The notes: generated by a model not told the origin, from the sequence alone. A stretch of DNA of 64,000 nucleotides from Chelonobacter sp050613185 (GCF_050613185.1 NZ_CP192511.1:2542001-2606000); one strand, 5' to 3'. Numbered from the stretch's first letter, positions 42,245 through 52,042 are shown. Numbers and translations: made by a program.

Positions 42245-42284
42245 AAAGTGCGGTACGGCTCACTCACCTGCTCAACCGCACTTT
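42245..42284. terminator. inverted uptake-signal pair as bidirectional terminator
   Basis: AAAGTGCGGT and ACCGCACTTT, 20 bases apart, form a 10-bp stem between the convergent amino-acid transporter and sohB genes. Inverted uptake signals doubling as terminators are known in Pasteurellaceae. Confidence 0.75.
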
Positions 42285-42298
42285 CATCTCTATCACGC

Positions 42299-43357
42299 TT
42301 AATACAAAGTGCGGTTACTACGCTGCAACCAACGCATTAGCAGGTTGTCGCTACTTTCCTCGGCTTGTTTGCCGATTTTTTGCATTAATGATTTTTTACG
42401 CATAAATTTCACTTCCAACACGTCTTTATCCGCTAACGCCGCCAAAATCAGATCGTCGCTGGTGGCGATTTCATCAACCAAGCCCAAATTCAACGCCTGT
42501 TGCCCGAACCAATGTTCGCCGGTGGCGATTTTTTCCAAGTCCAAGTTTGGGCGGTGAGTGGCAACAAAATCTTTAAACAGTTGATGGGTTTCCTCTAATT
42601 CTTGCTGGAATTTCTCGCGTCCTTTTTCGGTGTTCTCGCCTAAAATCGTCATGGTGCGTTTGTATTCGCCGGCAGTCATCACTTCCACATCGACATCATG
42701 TTTTTTCAGCAAACGGTGAATATTCGGCACTTGCGCCACCACGCCGACCGAGCCTAAAATCGCAAACGGGGCGGAGGTAATCTTGTCCGCCACGCACGCC
42801 ATCATATAACCGCCGCTCGCCGCCACTTTGTCCACCGCCACGGTCAATTTCACCCCTTTGGCTTTCAAACGGCTTAATTGCGACGCCGCCAAGCCGTAAC
42901 CATGCACCACGCCGCCGGGGCTTTCCAAACGCAGCAACACTTCATCATCGGCTTTCGCCACCGCCAAAACCGCACTGATTTCATTGGCAAGTGCGGTTGT
43001 GCCGCTGGCTTGGATATCGCCGTGGAAATTCAACACATACAAACACGGCTTGGCTTTTTCTTCACTCGCCTCGCCATTCTTCGCCGCTTTTTTCTTGGCT
43101 TTCGCGTCCAGCTTGTCTTGTTTCTTACGTGCTTTTTCCTGCCGTTTTAATTGTTCGTCGCTTAAACGGAAATCCTGTAACTTTTCCTGATTTTCTTTGT
43201 ATTGTTTTGCCAAATCGGTGATTTTCAGCTCGCCGACCGCACTTTGTTCTTTTTGGCGCAGATTGACGATAAAGGCGAAAATCGCCGCAATCACCAATAA
43301 AATCGTCAGCACCTCGAGGATAAACACCCCGTAATTAATTAAAATTTCAGACCACAT
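42299..43357 (-). CDS. sohB: probable inner-membrane serine protease SohB
   Basis: S49-family protease (352 aa). One N-terminal membrane segment (about residues 10-32) is followed by a Lys/Ala-rich helical region (about 65-100). The protease core has RLESPGGVVHGYG, the catalytic Ser in VAASGGYMMACVADKI and the Lys in TAGEYKRTMT. Single domain, as in SohB, not the double-length SppA. Confidence 0.93.
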   Translation of the reverse strand: MWSEILINYGVFILEVLTILLVIAAIFAFIVNLRQKEQSAVGELKITDLAKQYKENQEKLQDFRLSDEQLKRQEKARKKQDKLDAKAKKKAAKNGEASEEKAKPCLYVLNFHGDIQASGTTALANEISAVLAVAKADDEVLLRLESPGGVVHGYGLAASQLSRLKAKGVKLTVAVDKVAASGGYMMACVADKITSAPFAILGSVGVVAQVPNIHRLLKKHDVDVEVMTAGEYKRTMTILGENTEKGREKFQQELEETHQLFKDFVATHRPNLDLEKIATGEHWFGQQALNLGLVDEIATSDDLILAALADKDVLEVKFMRKKSLMQKIGKQAEESSDNLLMRWLQRSNRTLY

Positions 43358-43447
43358 GGTTTTTCCTTGTTATAAATAGTCATTACCGATAAATGAAAGG
43401 ATTATCATACACTATCCTGCTATTTTTACTAAAAGCAAAAAAATCAC

Positions 43448-43482
43448 TTGACCAAATCCTTTTGCACTAGTTTAATAGTACA
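43448..43482 (+). promoter_or_regulatory. trp promoter with TrpR operator
   Basis: -35 TTGACC (43448-43453), 17-base spacer, -10 TTTAAT (43471-43476). The 20-base near-palindrome TGCACTAGTTTAATAGTACA (43463-43482) covers the -10 and carries the CTAGT..ACTAG core of TrpR operators. Transcription would start about 25 bases before trpE, leaving no room for a leader peptide or attenuator. Confidence 0.88.
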
Positions 43483-43508
43483 AAAATTCAACCCGAACGA
43501 GATTACCA

Positions 43509-45047
43509 ATGCCATATATTCATATCACCCAGCAAGCCGTTGCTTATCACGCTGATCCGACTGCGATTTTTGCAACCCTATGCCAAGATAAAACCAATAC
43601 CCTGCTATTGGAATCCGCCGAGATTCAAAGCAAAAACAGCTTGACCAGTCTGTTGTTTATCGACAGTGCGCTCAAAATCACCTGTTTGGATAAAAACGTC
43701 ACCTTTTCGGCATTAAGTGCCAACGGAAAAGCGTTATTACCGTTAATCGAAAAAACGTTACAGGGTATTGCAAAAGCAATAAATTATACGCAAGACAATG
43801 TGCTGACCGCACTTTTCAGCGGACTCAATCCGAATTTGGACGAAGACAGCAAATTACAGGCAGCGACGGTGTTTGACGGTTTGCGCGTGATTAATCAACT
43901 GTTTAATCAAGCTGAAAGTGCGGTTTATCTCGGCGGTTTGTTTGCTTATGATCTGGTTGCCGGGTTTATCCCGATGGAAAATATCAACCTGCAAGACGAT
44001 CAGATCAGCTGCCCCGACTACTGTTTTTATTTAGCCGAGCAGTTGTTGCGCTTAGATCACCAGCAACAATCGGCAACATTACAAACCTTCTGCTTTATCG
44101 CCGAACAGCAACCGCACTTGGATTCCGCGGCGGAAAACATCAAACGGCAACTGCGCCGAATTCAGGATAATTTGCCGATTCAAGCGGCTTCAAGCGAAGT
44201 GAGCGTGAATATTGACGATCCCGAATTTAAGCGGATCATCGAACAGCTAAAACAGCATATTTTTGTCGGCGACGTGTTCCAAATCGTGCCGTCACGCCGT
44301 TTTTCCCTTGAATGCCCGAATCCGTTGGCGACTTATCGCCGTTTGAAAATCACCAATCCAAGCCCGTATATGTTTTATATGCACGACGCAGATTTTATCC
44401 TGTTCGGCGCCTCGCCGGAAAGTGCATTGAAATACAGCCAAGCCAGCCGTCAGTTGGAAATTTACCCGATCGCAGGTTCACGCCCGCGCGGTTTTGATAT
44501 GCACGGCAAAATCGATCCGGAACTGGACGCACGTTTGGAATTGGAATTGCGTTTGGATAAAAAAGAGTTGGCGGAACACCTGATGTTGGTCGATTTGGCA
44601 CGCAACGACATCGCCCGCGTTTGCCAAAGCGGCACGCGCCAAGTGAAAGAATTAATGCAAGTCGATCGCTACTCGCACATTATGCACCTTGTCTCACGCG
44701 TGGTCGGCAAATTGCGCCCCGAGCTGGACGCGCTGCACGCCTACCAAGCCTGTATGAACATGGGCACGCTGACCGGCGCACCGAAAATCAAGGCAATGCA
44801 ATTGATCTACCGATTTGAAAAACAAAAACGCCACAGCTACGGCGGCGCAGTCGGCTATCTCAGCTCCGACGGCAATTTCGACACCTGTATCGTGATCCGT
44901 TCCGCTTTCGTGCAAAACGGTATCGCCCACGTGCAAGCCGGCTGCGGCGAAGTGCTGGACTCCGATCCGCAAATGGAAGCGGACGAAACTCGGCACAAGG
45001 CAAGAGCGGTCTTAAACGCCATTATTCAAACAAATAACAACATCTAA
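43509..45047 (+). CDS. trpE: anthranilate synthase component I
   Basis: 512 aa; converts chorismate to anthranilate with ammonia from TrpG. The feedback-site motif LLESAEIQSK lies near residue 36, so tryptophan inhibition is expected. The catalytic region includes GDVFQIVPSRRFSLE, YPIAGSRPRG, LMLVDLARNDIARVC, HIMHLVSRVVGKLRPELDA and AGCGEVLDSDPQMEADET. First gene of the trp operon. Confidence 0.97.
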   Translation: MPYIHITQQAVAYHADPTAIFATLCQDKTNTLLLESAEIQSKNSLTSLLFIDSALKITCLDKNVTFSALSANGKALLPLIEKTLQGIAKAINYTQDNVLTALFSGLNPNLDEDSKLQAATVFDGLRVINQLFNQAESAVYLGGLFAYDLVAGFIPMENINLQDDQISCPDYCFYLAEQLLRLDHQQQSATLQTFCFIAEQQPHLDSAAENIKRQLRRIQDNLPIQAASSEVSVNIDDPEFKRIIEQLKQHIFVGDVFQIVPSRRFSLECPNPLATYRRLKITNPSPYMFYMHDADFILFGASPESALKYSQASRQLEIYPIAGSRPRGFDMHGKIDPELDARLELELRLDKKELAEHLMLVDLARNDIARVCQSGTRQVKELMQVDRYSHIMHLVSRVVGKLRPELDALHAYQACMNMGTLTGAPKIKAMQLIYRFEKQKRHSYGGAVGYLSSDGNFDTCIVIRSAFVQNGIAHVQAGCGEVLDSDPQMEADETRHKARAVLNAIIQTNNNI

Positions 45048-45057
45048 GGATTTCATT

Positions 45058-45645
45058 ATGGCGAAAATCGTATTTATTGATAATTTTGATTCGTTCACCT
45101 ATAACTTGGTCGATCAGTTTCGGGTGTTGGGACATCAGGTGGTGGTTTACCGCAATGACAGTGAGTTGGATCATCTGATGAACACCGCACTTGCCGAGCC
45201 GAATACCATTGTCGCGCTCTCGCCCGGTCCGGGCAATCCGGCAGAAGCCGGCAATCTGTTGCCATTGATTCGTGAACTGAAAGGCAAAGTGCCGTTGATC
45301 GGCATTTGTTTGGGACATCAGGCGATTATCGAAGCCTTCGGCGGCAAGATCGTACACGCCGGGGAAATCCTGCACGGCAAGGTGTCGCAGCTTGAACACG
45401 ATCAACAAGCGATGTTTGCCAATCTGCCGAACCCTATGCCGGTCGCGCGTTATCACTCGTTAATGGGAACGGAAATTCCGGCGGAGTTTGAGGTCAATGC
45501 ACGTTTCAATAATATCATTATGGCGGTGCGCCACCGCACTTTGCCGATTTGCAGTTTTCAATTTCACCCGGAATCGATCTTAACCGTGCAAGGTTCGCAA
45601 TTGCTGGCGCAAAGTATCGACTGGTTACTGGGAGAACGGCAATGA
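45058..45645 (+). CDS. trpG: anthranilate synthase component II (glutamine amidotransferase)
   Basis: 195 aa, a separate TrpG, not fused to TrpD as in E. coli. Triad residues: Cys84 in IGICLGHQAI, His and Glu in FQFHPESIL. IDNFDSFTYNLVDQFR is the conserved start. ATGA overlap with the next gene. Confidence 0.97.
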   Translation: MAKIVFIDNFDSFTYNLVDQFRVLGHQVVVYRNDSELDHLMNTALAEPNTIVALSPGPGNPAEAGNLLPLIRELKGKVPLIGICLGHQAIIEAFGGKIVHAGEILHGKVSQLEHDQQAMFANLPNPMPVARYHSLMGTEIPAEFEVNARFNNIIMAVRHRTLPICSFQFHPESILTVQGSQLLAQSIDWLLGERQ

Positions 45646-46025
45646 TTGTGGTTTATGGTTTAAAAACTCGGCTTGATCCGATTAAAAAAGAGCTATCGGA
45701 CATTATTCACCGTTGCTTGATGTTTGCCCTCGACTTTCCGGAGCATAAACGGGTGCAGCGTTTTATCGGACTTGAGGCGGACGACTATTATTATCCGTCG
45801 GATCGCAGCGAGGCTTACACCATTATCGAAATTAATATGATGAGCGGTCGTAGCGCGGAGGCAAAGAAATTGTTGATTCGCATGCTGTTCGATGAAATTT
45901 ATAAGCAACTGAAAATCAAACCGGTCGATGTACAAATCACGATCAAAGAACAAGAGCCGCACTGCTGGGGCTTTCGCGGCATGACCGGCGACGAAGCCTG
46001 TTTTAATTACAATATCAAAAGGTAA
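45642..46025 (+). CDS. tautomerase-family protein inside the trp operon
   Basis: 127 aa starting at an ATG that overlaps the trpG stop. It resembles the tautomerase-like protein found at the same place in Haemophilus. Segments: PIKKELSDIIHRCLMFAL, HKRVQRFIGLEADDYYYP, YTIIEINMMSGRSAEAKKLL and IKEQEPHCWGFRGMTGDEA. The N-terminal proline that is catalytic in 4-oxalocrotonate tautomerases is not at position 2 (MIVVYG), so tautomerase activity is doubtful. Three bases separate it from trpD. Role in tryptophan synthesis unknown. Confidence 0.8.
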   Translation: MIVVYGLKTRLDPIKKELSDIIHRCLMFALDFPEHKRVQRFIGLEADDYYYPSDRSEAYTIIEINMMSGRSAEAKKLLIRMLFDEIYKQLKIKPVDVQITIKEQEPHCWGFRGMTGDEACFNYNIKR

Positions 46026-46028
46026 GTT

Positions 46029-47036
46029 ATGGAAACACAAACGCTATTAGACACGCTATTCAGCAATCAGGCTTTGAATCAGCAACAAAGCTATACCCTG
46101 TTCAATGCCGTAGTACAAGGAAAACTAAGTAACGAACAACTTGCCGCCGCCCTGATCGCGATTAAACTGCGCGGCGAAACCACCGCCGAAATTGCCGGTG
46201 CGGTAACCGCACTTCAACAAAATGCACAGCCGTTTCCAAGCCCTGATTATCCGTTCGCCGATATTGTCGGCACCGGCGGCGACGGCGCGGATACGATTAA
46301 TATCTCGACCGCCAGTGCGATTGTCGCGGCAACCTTAGGCGCCAAAATCGCCAAACACGGCAATCGCAGCGTTTCAAGTAAAACCGGCTCAAGCGATGTG
46401 CTGACCGCACTTGGGGTGAATATCAACCTCAGTGCCGACACCGCACGCCAAGCGTTAGATGAGATCGGCGTGTGCTTCCTGTTTGCACAGCAATATCATC
46501 TTGGTTTTAAGCACGCCATGCCGGTGCGCAACGCGCTGAAAACCCGCACCATTTTTAATATCCTCGGGCCGTTAATCAATCCGGCAAAACCGCAACGGCA
46601 ACTGCTCGGCGTTTATACCCCCGATTTGATCAAACCGTATGCGGAAACCGCACTTATGCTCGGACACAAACACTCTTTCGTGGTGCACGGTGCCGGTTTG
46701 GACGAAGTAGCGTTGCACGGCAAAACCCAAGTGGCGGAAATCCATAACGGCGAAATCGAATATTACGACATTACCCCGTATGATTTCGGATTCGAGCCGC
46801 AAGCGTTAGAGGTGCTACGCGGCGGCGAACCGGCGGACAACGCACGCATGCTGACCGCACTTTTGCAAGGCAAAGGCGACAAATATCACGCGCAAGCGGT
46901 GGCAATCAATACCGCACTTTTATTGAAATTGTTCGGATATGCGGATTTGAAACAAAATGCGGAAATGGTGTTAGACTGCCTTGCCGGCGGCAAACCGTTT
47001 GAAACCCTACAAAAATTGCGCCAGTATAAGGATTAA
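46029..47036 (+). CDS. trpD: anthranilate phosphoribosyltransferase
   Basis: 335 aa; joins anthranilate to PRPP. PRPP-binding GTGGDGADTINIST, KHGNRSVSSKTGSSDVL, and the metal site region VHGAGLDEVAL. The stop is two bases before the GST-like gene. Confidence 0.97.
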   Translation: METQTLLDTLFSNQALNQQQSYTLFNAVVQGKLSNEQLAAALIAIKLRGETTAEIAGAVTALQQNAQPFPSPDYPFADIVGTGGDGADTINISTASAIVAATLGAKIAKHGNRSVSSKTGSSDVLTALGVNINLSADTARQALDEIGVCFLFAQQYHLGFKHAMPVRNALKTRTIFNILGPLINPAKPQRQLLGVYTPDLIKPYAETALMLGHKHSFVVHGAGLDEVALHGKTQVAEIHNGEIEYYDITPYDFGFEPQALEVLRGGEPADNARMLTALLQGKGDKYHAQAVAINTALLLKLFGYADLKQNAEMVLDCLAGGKPFETLQKLRQYKD

Positions 47037-47037
47037 T

Positions 47038-47685
47038 ATGTATAAGCTGTTTATCGCCAATAAAACGAACTCAAGCTGGTCATTGCGCCCGTGGATTTTG
47101 TTGGAACAGTTGGCAATTCCATTCGAAGAAGCGCAGCTCTATTTTCAGCCGGATAAAACTCTGCAAAAAATCGACTTTTTACAAGCCTCGCCGACCTCGA
47201 AAGTGCCGGCACTCCATCACAACAATGCCGTGATTTGGGACAGCTTGGCGATCTGCGAATATGTGGCGGAAGATTATCCGCAAGTGTGGGCAAGCGAGCG
47301 CAACGCTCGTGCTTGGTCGCGTTGTGCTTGTGCTGAAATGCACGCCTCATTTGTTGCGTTACGCAGCCAATGCAGCATGAATACACAAAAATTTGTGACA
47401 TTAGATCAAATCGATAGCGCACTTGCCGCCGATCTGGCTCGGATTAATCAACTCTGGACAGAGGGCTTAAGCCGTTTCGGTGGTGAATATCTCGCCGGTA
47501 ACGCTTTCACCGCTGTCGATGCATTTTTCGCTCCGGTGTTGATCCGTTTAGTTCATTATGGACTGCGTAATTACCTTAGCCCTGAAGCCAATGCTTATGC
47601 CGAACGGATCTACCACCTGCCGAGTTTGCAAAAATGGCTTAAACAGGCACAACTAGAAAAAGATCGCCCAATTCGTAACCCTTAA
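47038..47685 (+). CDS. glutathione S-transferase-family protein in the trp operon
   Basis: 215 aa; start at 47038 with AAGGA upstream (the frame is open further back, inside trpD). N-terminal thioredoxin-like domain: LFIANKTNSSWSLRPWILLE (Ser in the usual active-site region) and VPALHHNNAVIWDSLAICEYVAE, the glutathione-binding motif. The C-terminal domain is all-helical, with GNAFTAVDAFFAPVLIRL. It is close to the YfcF/uncharacterised GST group. Why it is within the trp operon is unknown; no link with tryptophan synthesis is visible. Confidence 0.85.
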   Translation: MYKLFIANKTNSSWSLRPWILLEQLAIPFEEAQLYFQPDKTLQKIDFLQASPTSKVPALHHNNAVIWDSLAICEYVAEDYPQVWASERNARAWSRCACAEMHASFVALRSQCSMNTQKFVTLDQIDSALAADLARINQLWTEGLSRFGGEYLAGNAFTAVDAFFAPVLIRLVHYGLRNYLSPEANAYAERIYHLPSLQKWLKQAQLEKDRPIRNP

Positions 47686-47714
47686 AAAAATGAGAGAAAA
47701 TAAAGGTAAAACTC

Positions 47715-49121
47715 GTGAATATGGATAATAAGCCCACCATTCTGCAAAAAATCATCAACGATAAAATCGAATGGATAAAAAACAAAAAAGCGGCATTGCC
47801 GTTGGCGCAATTTCAGGATCAAGTGCAGCGCGCTGATCGCGATTTCTATCACGCCCTCGCCCAAGGCTCGCACCAACGCCCTGCTTATATTTTGGAATGC
47901 AAAAAAGCCTCGCCGTCAAAGGGGTTGATCCGCGATGATTTCAACTTGGCGCAAATTGCCGATGTGTATAAAGAGTATGCGGCGGCGATTTCGGTGCTGA
48001 CCGATGAAAAATATTTTCAGGGCAATTTTGATTTTATCGCCCAAGTGCGGTCTGTCGCGTCGCAACCGATTTTGTGCAAAGATTTTATGATTGACGAATA
48101 TCAGGTCTATCTGGCGCGTTACCATCAAGCCGATGCGATTTTGCTGATGTTGTCGGTGGTGGATGATACGACCTATCGCAAATTATCCGATTTGGCGCAC
48201 GAATTGGGCATGGGCGTGCTGACCGAAACCTCTAATCAAGCCGAACTGGAACGCGCGATTCAACTTAATGCGAAAGTTATCGGGATTAACAACCGCGATC
48301 TGCATGATTTAAGCGTCGATCTCAACCGTACGCCGCCATTGGCGCAACAAATTCCGGCGGATCGGATTATCATCAGCGAATCGGGGATCTATCATCATCA
48401 GCAAATTCAGCAACTGAAGCCTTATGTACACGCGTTTTTAATCGGCAGCAGCTTAATGGGCGAAGACGATCTGCAAAGTGCGGTACGGCAGGTGATTTAT
48501 GGCGAAAACAAAGTCTGCGGTTTAACCCGGGCGCAAGATGTCAACGCGGCATATCAACACGGCGCGCTGTACGGCGGCATGATTTTTGCCGAAAAATCGC
48601 CGCGCAAAGTCAGCCTTGCCCAAGCCAAGCAGCTGATTACCGCTGCGCCACTGCGCTTTGTCGGCGTGTTTCAAAATCAAGAGCTAGACTATATCGCGGA
48701 AATCGCCCGCGAATTAAACCTGTTTGCGGTGCAACTGCACGGCAATGAAAGCCGTGAGTTTATGCAACAGCTACGCGAAAAATTGCCGACAACGTGCCAA
48801 ATTTGGAATGTGATTTCGGTCGATATCGACAACCACGAGCAGATTAAACTTGCCGATGATCCGCTTATCGACCATTTCCTGTTCGACAGTAAAGTACAAG
48901 GAAAACAAGGCGGCACAGGCTTGATTTTCGACTGGACATTAATTCCGCCGAATATCAAAAAACGCACCATTTTAGCCGGCGGGATTAAACAAGAAAATAT
49001 CGAACAAGCCTTGATTCAAGGCTGCTTGGGCGTGGATATCAATTCCGGCGTGGAAAGTGCGGTCGGGATTAAAGATGAAGAGAAAATTGCCGCGCTATTC
49101 GACACGATTATTCGATTTTAA
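47715..49121 (+). CDS. trpCF: bifunctional indole-3-glycerol-phosphate synthase / phosphoribosylanthranilate isomerase
   Basis: 468 aa fusion as in E. coli. TrpC domain (about 1-255): ILECKKASPSKGLIR, YAAAISVLTDEKYFQGN, LCKDFMIDEYQVYLAR, GINNRDLHDL and SESGIY. TrpF domain (about 258-468): KVCGLTRAQDVNAAYQHGA, GVFQNQELDYIAEIAREL, QLHGNES and AGGIKQENIEQAL with GVDINSGVES. A GTG start at 47715 is favoured by AAAGG seven bases upstream; an ATG at 47721 is the alternative. Confidence 0.96.
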   Translation: MNMDNKPTILQKIINDKIEWIKNKKAALPLAQFQDQVQRADRDFYHALAQGSHQRPAYILECKKASPSKGLIRDDFNLAQIADVYKEYAAAISVLTDEKYFQGNFDFIAQVRSVASQPILCKDFMIDEYQVYLARYHQADAILLMLSVVDDTTYRKLSDLAHELGMGVLTETSNQAELERAIQLNAKVIGINNRDLHDLSVDLNRTPPLAQQIPADRIIISESGIYHHQQIQQLKPYVHAFLIGSSLMGEDDLQSAVRQVIYGENKVCGLTRAQDVNAAYQHGALYGGMIFAEKSPRKVSLAQAKQLITAAPLRFVGVFQNQELDYIAEIARELNLFAVQLHGNESREFMQQLREKLPTTCQIWNVISVDIDNHEQIKLADDPLIDHFLFDSKVQGKQGGTGLIFDWTLIPPNIKKRTILAGGIKQENIEQALIQGCLGVDINSGVESAVGIKDEEKIAALFDTIIRF

Positions 49122-49133
49122 AAGGAAAACAAC

Positions 49134-50336
49134 ATGAGCAATAAAACCCTACTCGATCCCTATTTCGGTGAATTTGGCGGGATGTATGTGCCGGAAATTT
49201 TAGTGCCGGTGCTGCAACAGCTGGAGAAAGCCTTTGTAGAAGCGAAAGACGATCCTGAATTTATTTCTGAATTCAATGATTTGCTGAAAAACTATGCCGG
49301 CCGTCCGACCGCACTTACCCTGTGCCGTAACCTGACTAAAGGCTCGAATACCAAACTCTACCTGAAACGTGAGGATTTGCTGCACGGCGGCGCGCACAAA
49401 ACCAACCAGGTGTTGGGGCAGGCGTTATTGGCAATCCGCATGGGCAAAAGCGAGATTATCGCCGAAACCGGCGCAGGACAACACGGCGTTGCCACCGCCA
49501 TTGCCTGTGCGATGTTGGGGCTGAAATGCCGCATTTATATGGGGGCGAAAGATGTGGAACGCCAATCGCCGAATGTGTTCCGTATGCGGCTGATGGGGGC
49601 GGAAGTGATTCCTGTCAACAAAGGCTCTTGTTCGTTGAAAGACGCCTGTTGCGAAGCCATGCGTGATTGGTCAGCCAATTACGATAAAGCCCATTACCTG
49701 CTCGGCACCGCGGCAGGCCCGCACCCGTTCCCGACGATTGTACGCGAATTCCAAAAAATGATCGGCGAAGAAACCAAACGGCAAGTGTTGGAGCGCGAAG
49801 GGCGCTTGCCGGACGCGGTGATTGCCTGCGTCGGCGGCGGCTCGAATGCGATTGGTATGTTTGCCGATTTTATTGAGGAAAGTGCGGTGCGCCTGATTGG
49901 GATCGAACCTGCCGGACACGGCATTGAAAGCGGCGAACACGGCGCGCCGTTAAAACACGCCGATGTCGGCATTTATTTCGGCATGAAATCGCCGATTATG
50001 CAAACCGCAGACGGACAAATCGAAGAGTCTTACTCGATCTCCGCCGGACTGGACTTCCCTTCCGTCGGACCGCAGCACGCCTATTTGAATGCGATTGGAC
50101 GCGCGGAATACGAATCAATCACCGATGATGAGGCACTTGACGCCTTCCAACAACTGGCGCAGCACGAAGGGATTATTCCGGCGTTGGAATCCTCGCACGC
50201 CTTGGCGTATGCGTTAAAATTAATCAAACAAGAGCCGCAAAAAGCACAACTGTTGGTGGTGAATCTGTCCGGTCGGGGCGACAAAGATATTTTCACCGTC
50301 GATAAAATTTTAACTGAAAAAGGGGGAAAATCATGA
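49134..50336 (+). CDS. trpB: tryptophan synthase beta chain
   Basis: 400 aa; condenses indole with serine. PLP lysine in GGAHKTNQVLGQ (K89), phosphate loop CVGGGSNAIGMF and the catalytic Glu in the ETGAGQHGVA segment. Overlaps trpA by four bases, keeping equal subunit amounts. Confidence 0.97.
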   Translation: MSNKTLLDPYFGEFGGMYVPEILVPVLQQLEKAFVEAKDDPEFISEFNDLLKNYAGRPTALTLCRNLTKGSNTKLYLKREDLLHGGAHKTNQVLGQALLAIRMGKSEIIAETGAGQHGVATAIACAMLGLKCRIYMGAKDVERQSPNVFRMRLMGAEVIPVNKGSCSLKDACCEAMRDWSANYDKAHYLLGTAAGPHPFPTIVREFQKMIGEETKRQVLEREGRLPDAVIACVGGGSNAIGMFADFIEESAVRLIGIEPAGHGIESGEHGAPLKHADVGIYFGMKSPIMQTADGQIEESYSISAGLDFPSVGPQHAYLNAIGRAEYESITDDEALDAFQQLAQHEGIIPALESSHALAYALKLIKQEPQKAQLLVVNLSGRGDKDIFTVDKILTEKGGKS

Positions 50337-51142
50337 GCCGTTTTGCACAATGCTTCCGACAGTTACAACTGAAAAACCAAGGCGCATTCGTACCGTTCGT
50401 CACCCTGTGCGATCCGGATTTAGACCGCTCTTTTGACATTATCCGCACGCTGGTTGATAACGGCGCAGACGCTTTGGAACTGGGCTTTCCGTTTTCCGAT
50501 CCGCTACTGGACGGCCCGGTGATCCAAGCCGCCAATAACCGCGCGCTGAATGCCGGTTGCAGCACCAAAGCATGCTTTATGTTATTAGACAAAGTGCGGT
50601 CAACATACCCTGAGATTCCGATCAGCCTGCTACTGTGTGCCAACCTGATTTATGCACAGGGTTTGGACAATTTCTATCGACAATGTCAGCAAATCGGTGT
50701 CGATGCGGTGTTAGTGGCCGACGTGCCGCTATTGGCTTGCGAACCCTATGTTGCCGCGGCGAAAAAATTCGGCGTGCAACCGGTGTTTATCTGCCCGCCG
50801 AATGCCGATTCGGACACCATTCAAGGCGTGGCGCAAACCAGCGAGGGCTACACTTATTTGGTCTCCCGTGCCGGCGTCACCAGTGCGGAAAACCAAGCCC
50901 ACGCCGGTAATTTAGACAGTTTGATTGCGCAACTGAAAGCGCACAACGCACCGCCGATTTTACAAGGCTTCGGTATCGCACAACCGCAACAAGTGATCGA
51001 CGCGCTGAACAGCGGCACTGCCGGGGCAATCTCCGGCTCGGCGATTGTCAAAATTATCGAAAATCATTTGGATAATCATGCGGAAACACTGCGCTTGTTG
51101 GGCGAATTTGTGCGCAAGATGAAAGCGGCAACCTATGCTTAA
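50333..51142 (+). CDS. trpA: tryptophan synthase alpha chain
   Basis: 269 aa; cleaves indole-3-glycerol phosphate. Catalytic Glu49 and Asp60 in ALELGFPFSDPLLDGP, phosphate-binding GFGIAQPQQV and SGSAIVKII. Last biosynthetic gene of the operon. Confidence 0.97.
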   Translation: MSRFAQCFRQLQLKNQGAFVPFVTLCDPDLDRSFDIIRTLVDNGADALELGFPFSDPLLDGPVIQAANNRALNAGCSTKACFMLLDKVRSTYPEIPISLLLCANLIYAQGLDNFYRQCQQIGVDAVLVADVPLLACEPYVAAAKKFGVQPVFICPPNADSDTIQGVAQTSEGYTYLVSRAGVTSAENQAHAGNLDSLIAQLKAHNAPPILQGFGIAQPQQVIDALNSGTAGAISGSAIVKIIENHLDNHAETLRLLGEFVRKMKAATYA

Positions 51143-51162
51143 CCAATCAACAGGAATGAGAA

Positions 51163-51930
51163 ATGAATAATCTGGAATTGGAACAACTGCTCAACCGCAC
51201 ATTAAACAGTGACGCCATCAGCGACTACGCCCCCAACGGTTTGCAAGTGGAGGGCAAAAGTGCGGTGCGTAAAATTATCACCGGCGTGACCGCTTGCCAA
51301 GCGTTATTGGATTACGCCGTTGCGCAGCAAGCCGATGCGGTGTTGGTACATCACGGCTATTTTTGGAAAAACGAATCGCCGTTGATCCGCGGCATGAAAG
51401 GCAAGCGAATCCGTACCCTGTTGACGCATAATATTAACTTATACGCCTATCATCTGCCGCTCGATGTGCACCCGGAATTGGGAAACAATGCGTTATTGGC
51501 CGAAATGTTGGGAATTGAAAATTTACAATCCCTTGAACAAAGTGCGGTATCCATTCCGGTCTACGGCGAGTTGAAAACCGCACTTTCCGGCGAAGAATTG
51601 GCGCAACGTTTGGAACGGGTTCTGCAACGTAAACCGCTCTATTGTGGCGGCGGTGCGTATGGCAATGCACCGGATAAAATCCGCACCGTGGCACTTTGCA
51701 CCGGCGGCGGACAAGATTACATTGATCTGGCGGCAGCGCAAGGAATTGACGCATTTATCAGCGGCGAGATTTCCGAGCGCACTACGCATTCCGCCCGTGA
51801 GCAAGGCATCCATTTTTATGCTGCCGGACACCATGCCACCGAGCGTTACGGCATTAAAAAATTAGGCGAATGGCTGCAACAACATTATGCGTTCGATGTG
51901 CTCTTTCATGATATTGACAATCCGGCATAG
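51163..51930 (+). CDS. Nif3-family dinuclear metal-centre protein (YbgI-like)
   Basis: 255 aa. Metal ligands are visible in DAVLVHHGYFWK, the LPLDVHPELGNN segment and the C-terminal GHHATERYGIKKL. Family members bind two metal ions in a toroidal hexamer; the substrate is uncertain (annotated as GTP cyclohydrolase 1 type 2-like). It lies 20 bases past trpA and may be read through from the trp operon. Confidence 0.9.
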   Translation: MNNLELEQLLNRTLNSDAISDYAPNGLQVEGKSAVRKIITGVTACQALLDYAVAQQADAVLVHHGYFWKNESPLIRGMKGKRIRTLLTHNINLYAYHLPLDVHPELGNNALLAEMLGIENLQSLEQSAVSIPVYGELKTALSGEELAQRLERVLQRKPLYCGGGAYGNAPDKIRTVALCTGGGQDYIDLAAAQGIDAFISGEISERTTHSAREQGIHFYAAGHHATERYGIKKLGEWLQQHYAFDVLFHDIDNPA

Positions 51931-52042
51931 TCTGAACGCTGATTTGTAAAGATCCGGTTTTCGCTTTGATCTTATTCAAATAATCCCTTAGGATAAATTT
52001 GCAACACCAAAATATCATCTCAATCAAACGGAGGATACAAGT

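Noticed and set aside
43358..43508. trp attenuator leader peptide
   Set aside because: Only about 26 bases separate the predicted transcription start from trpE, with no Trp codon pair or terminator/antiterminator hairpin.
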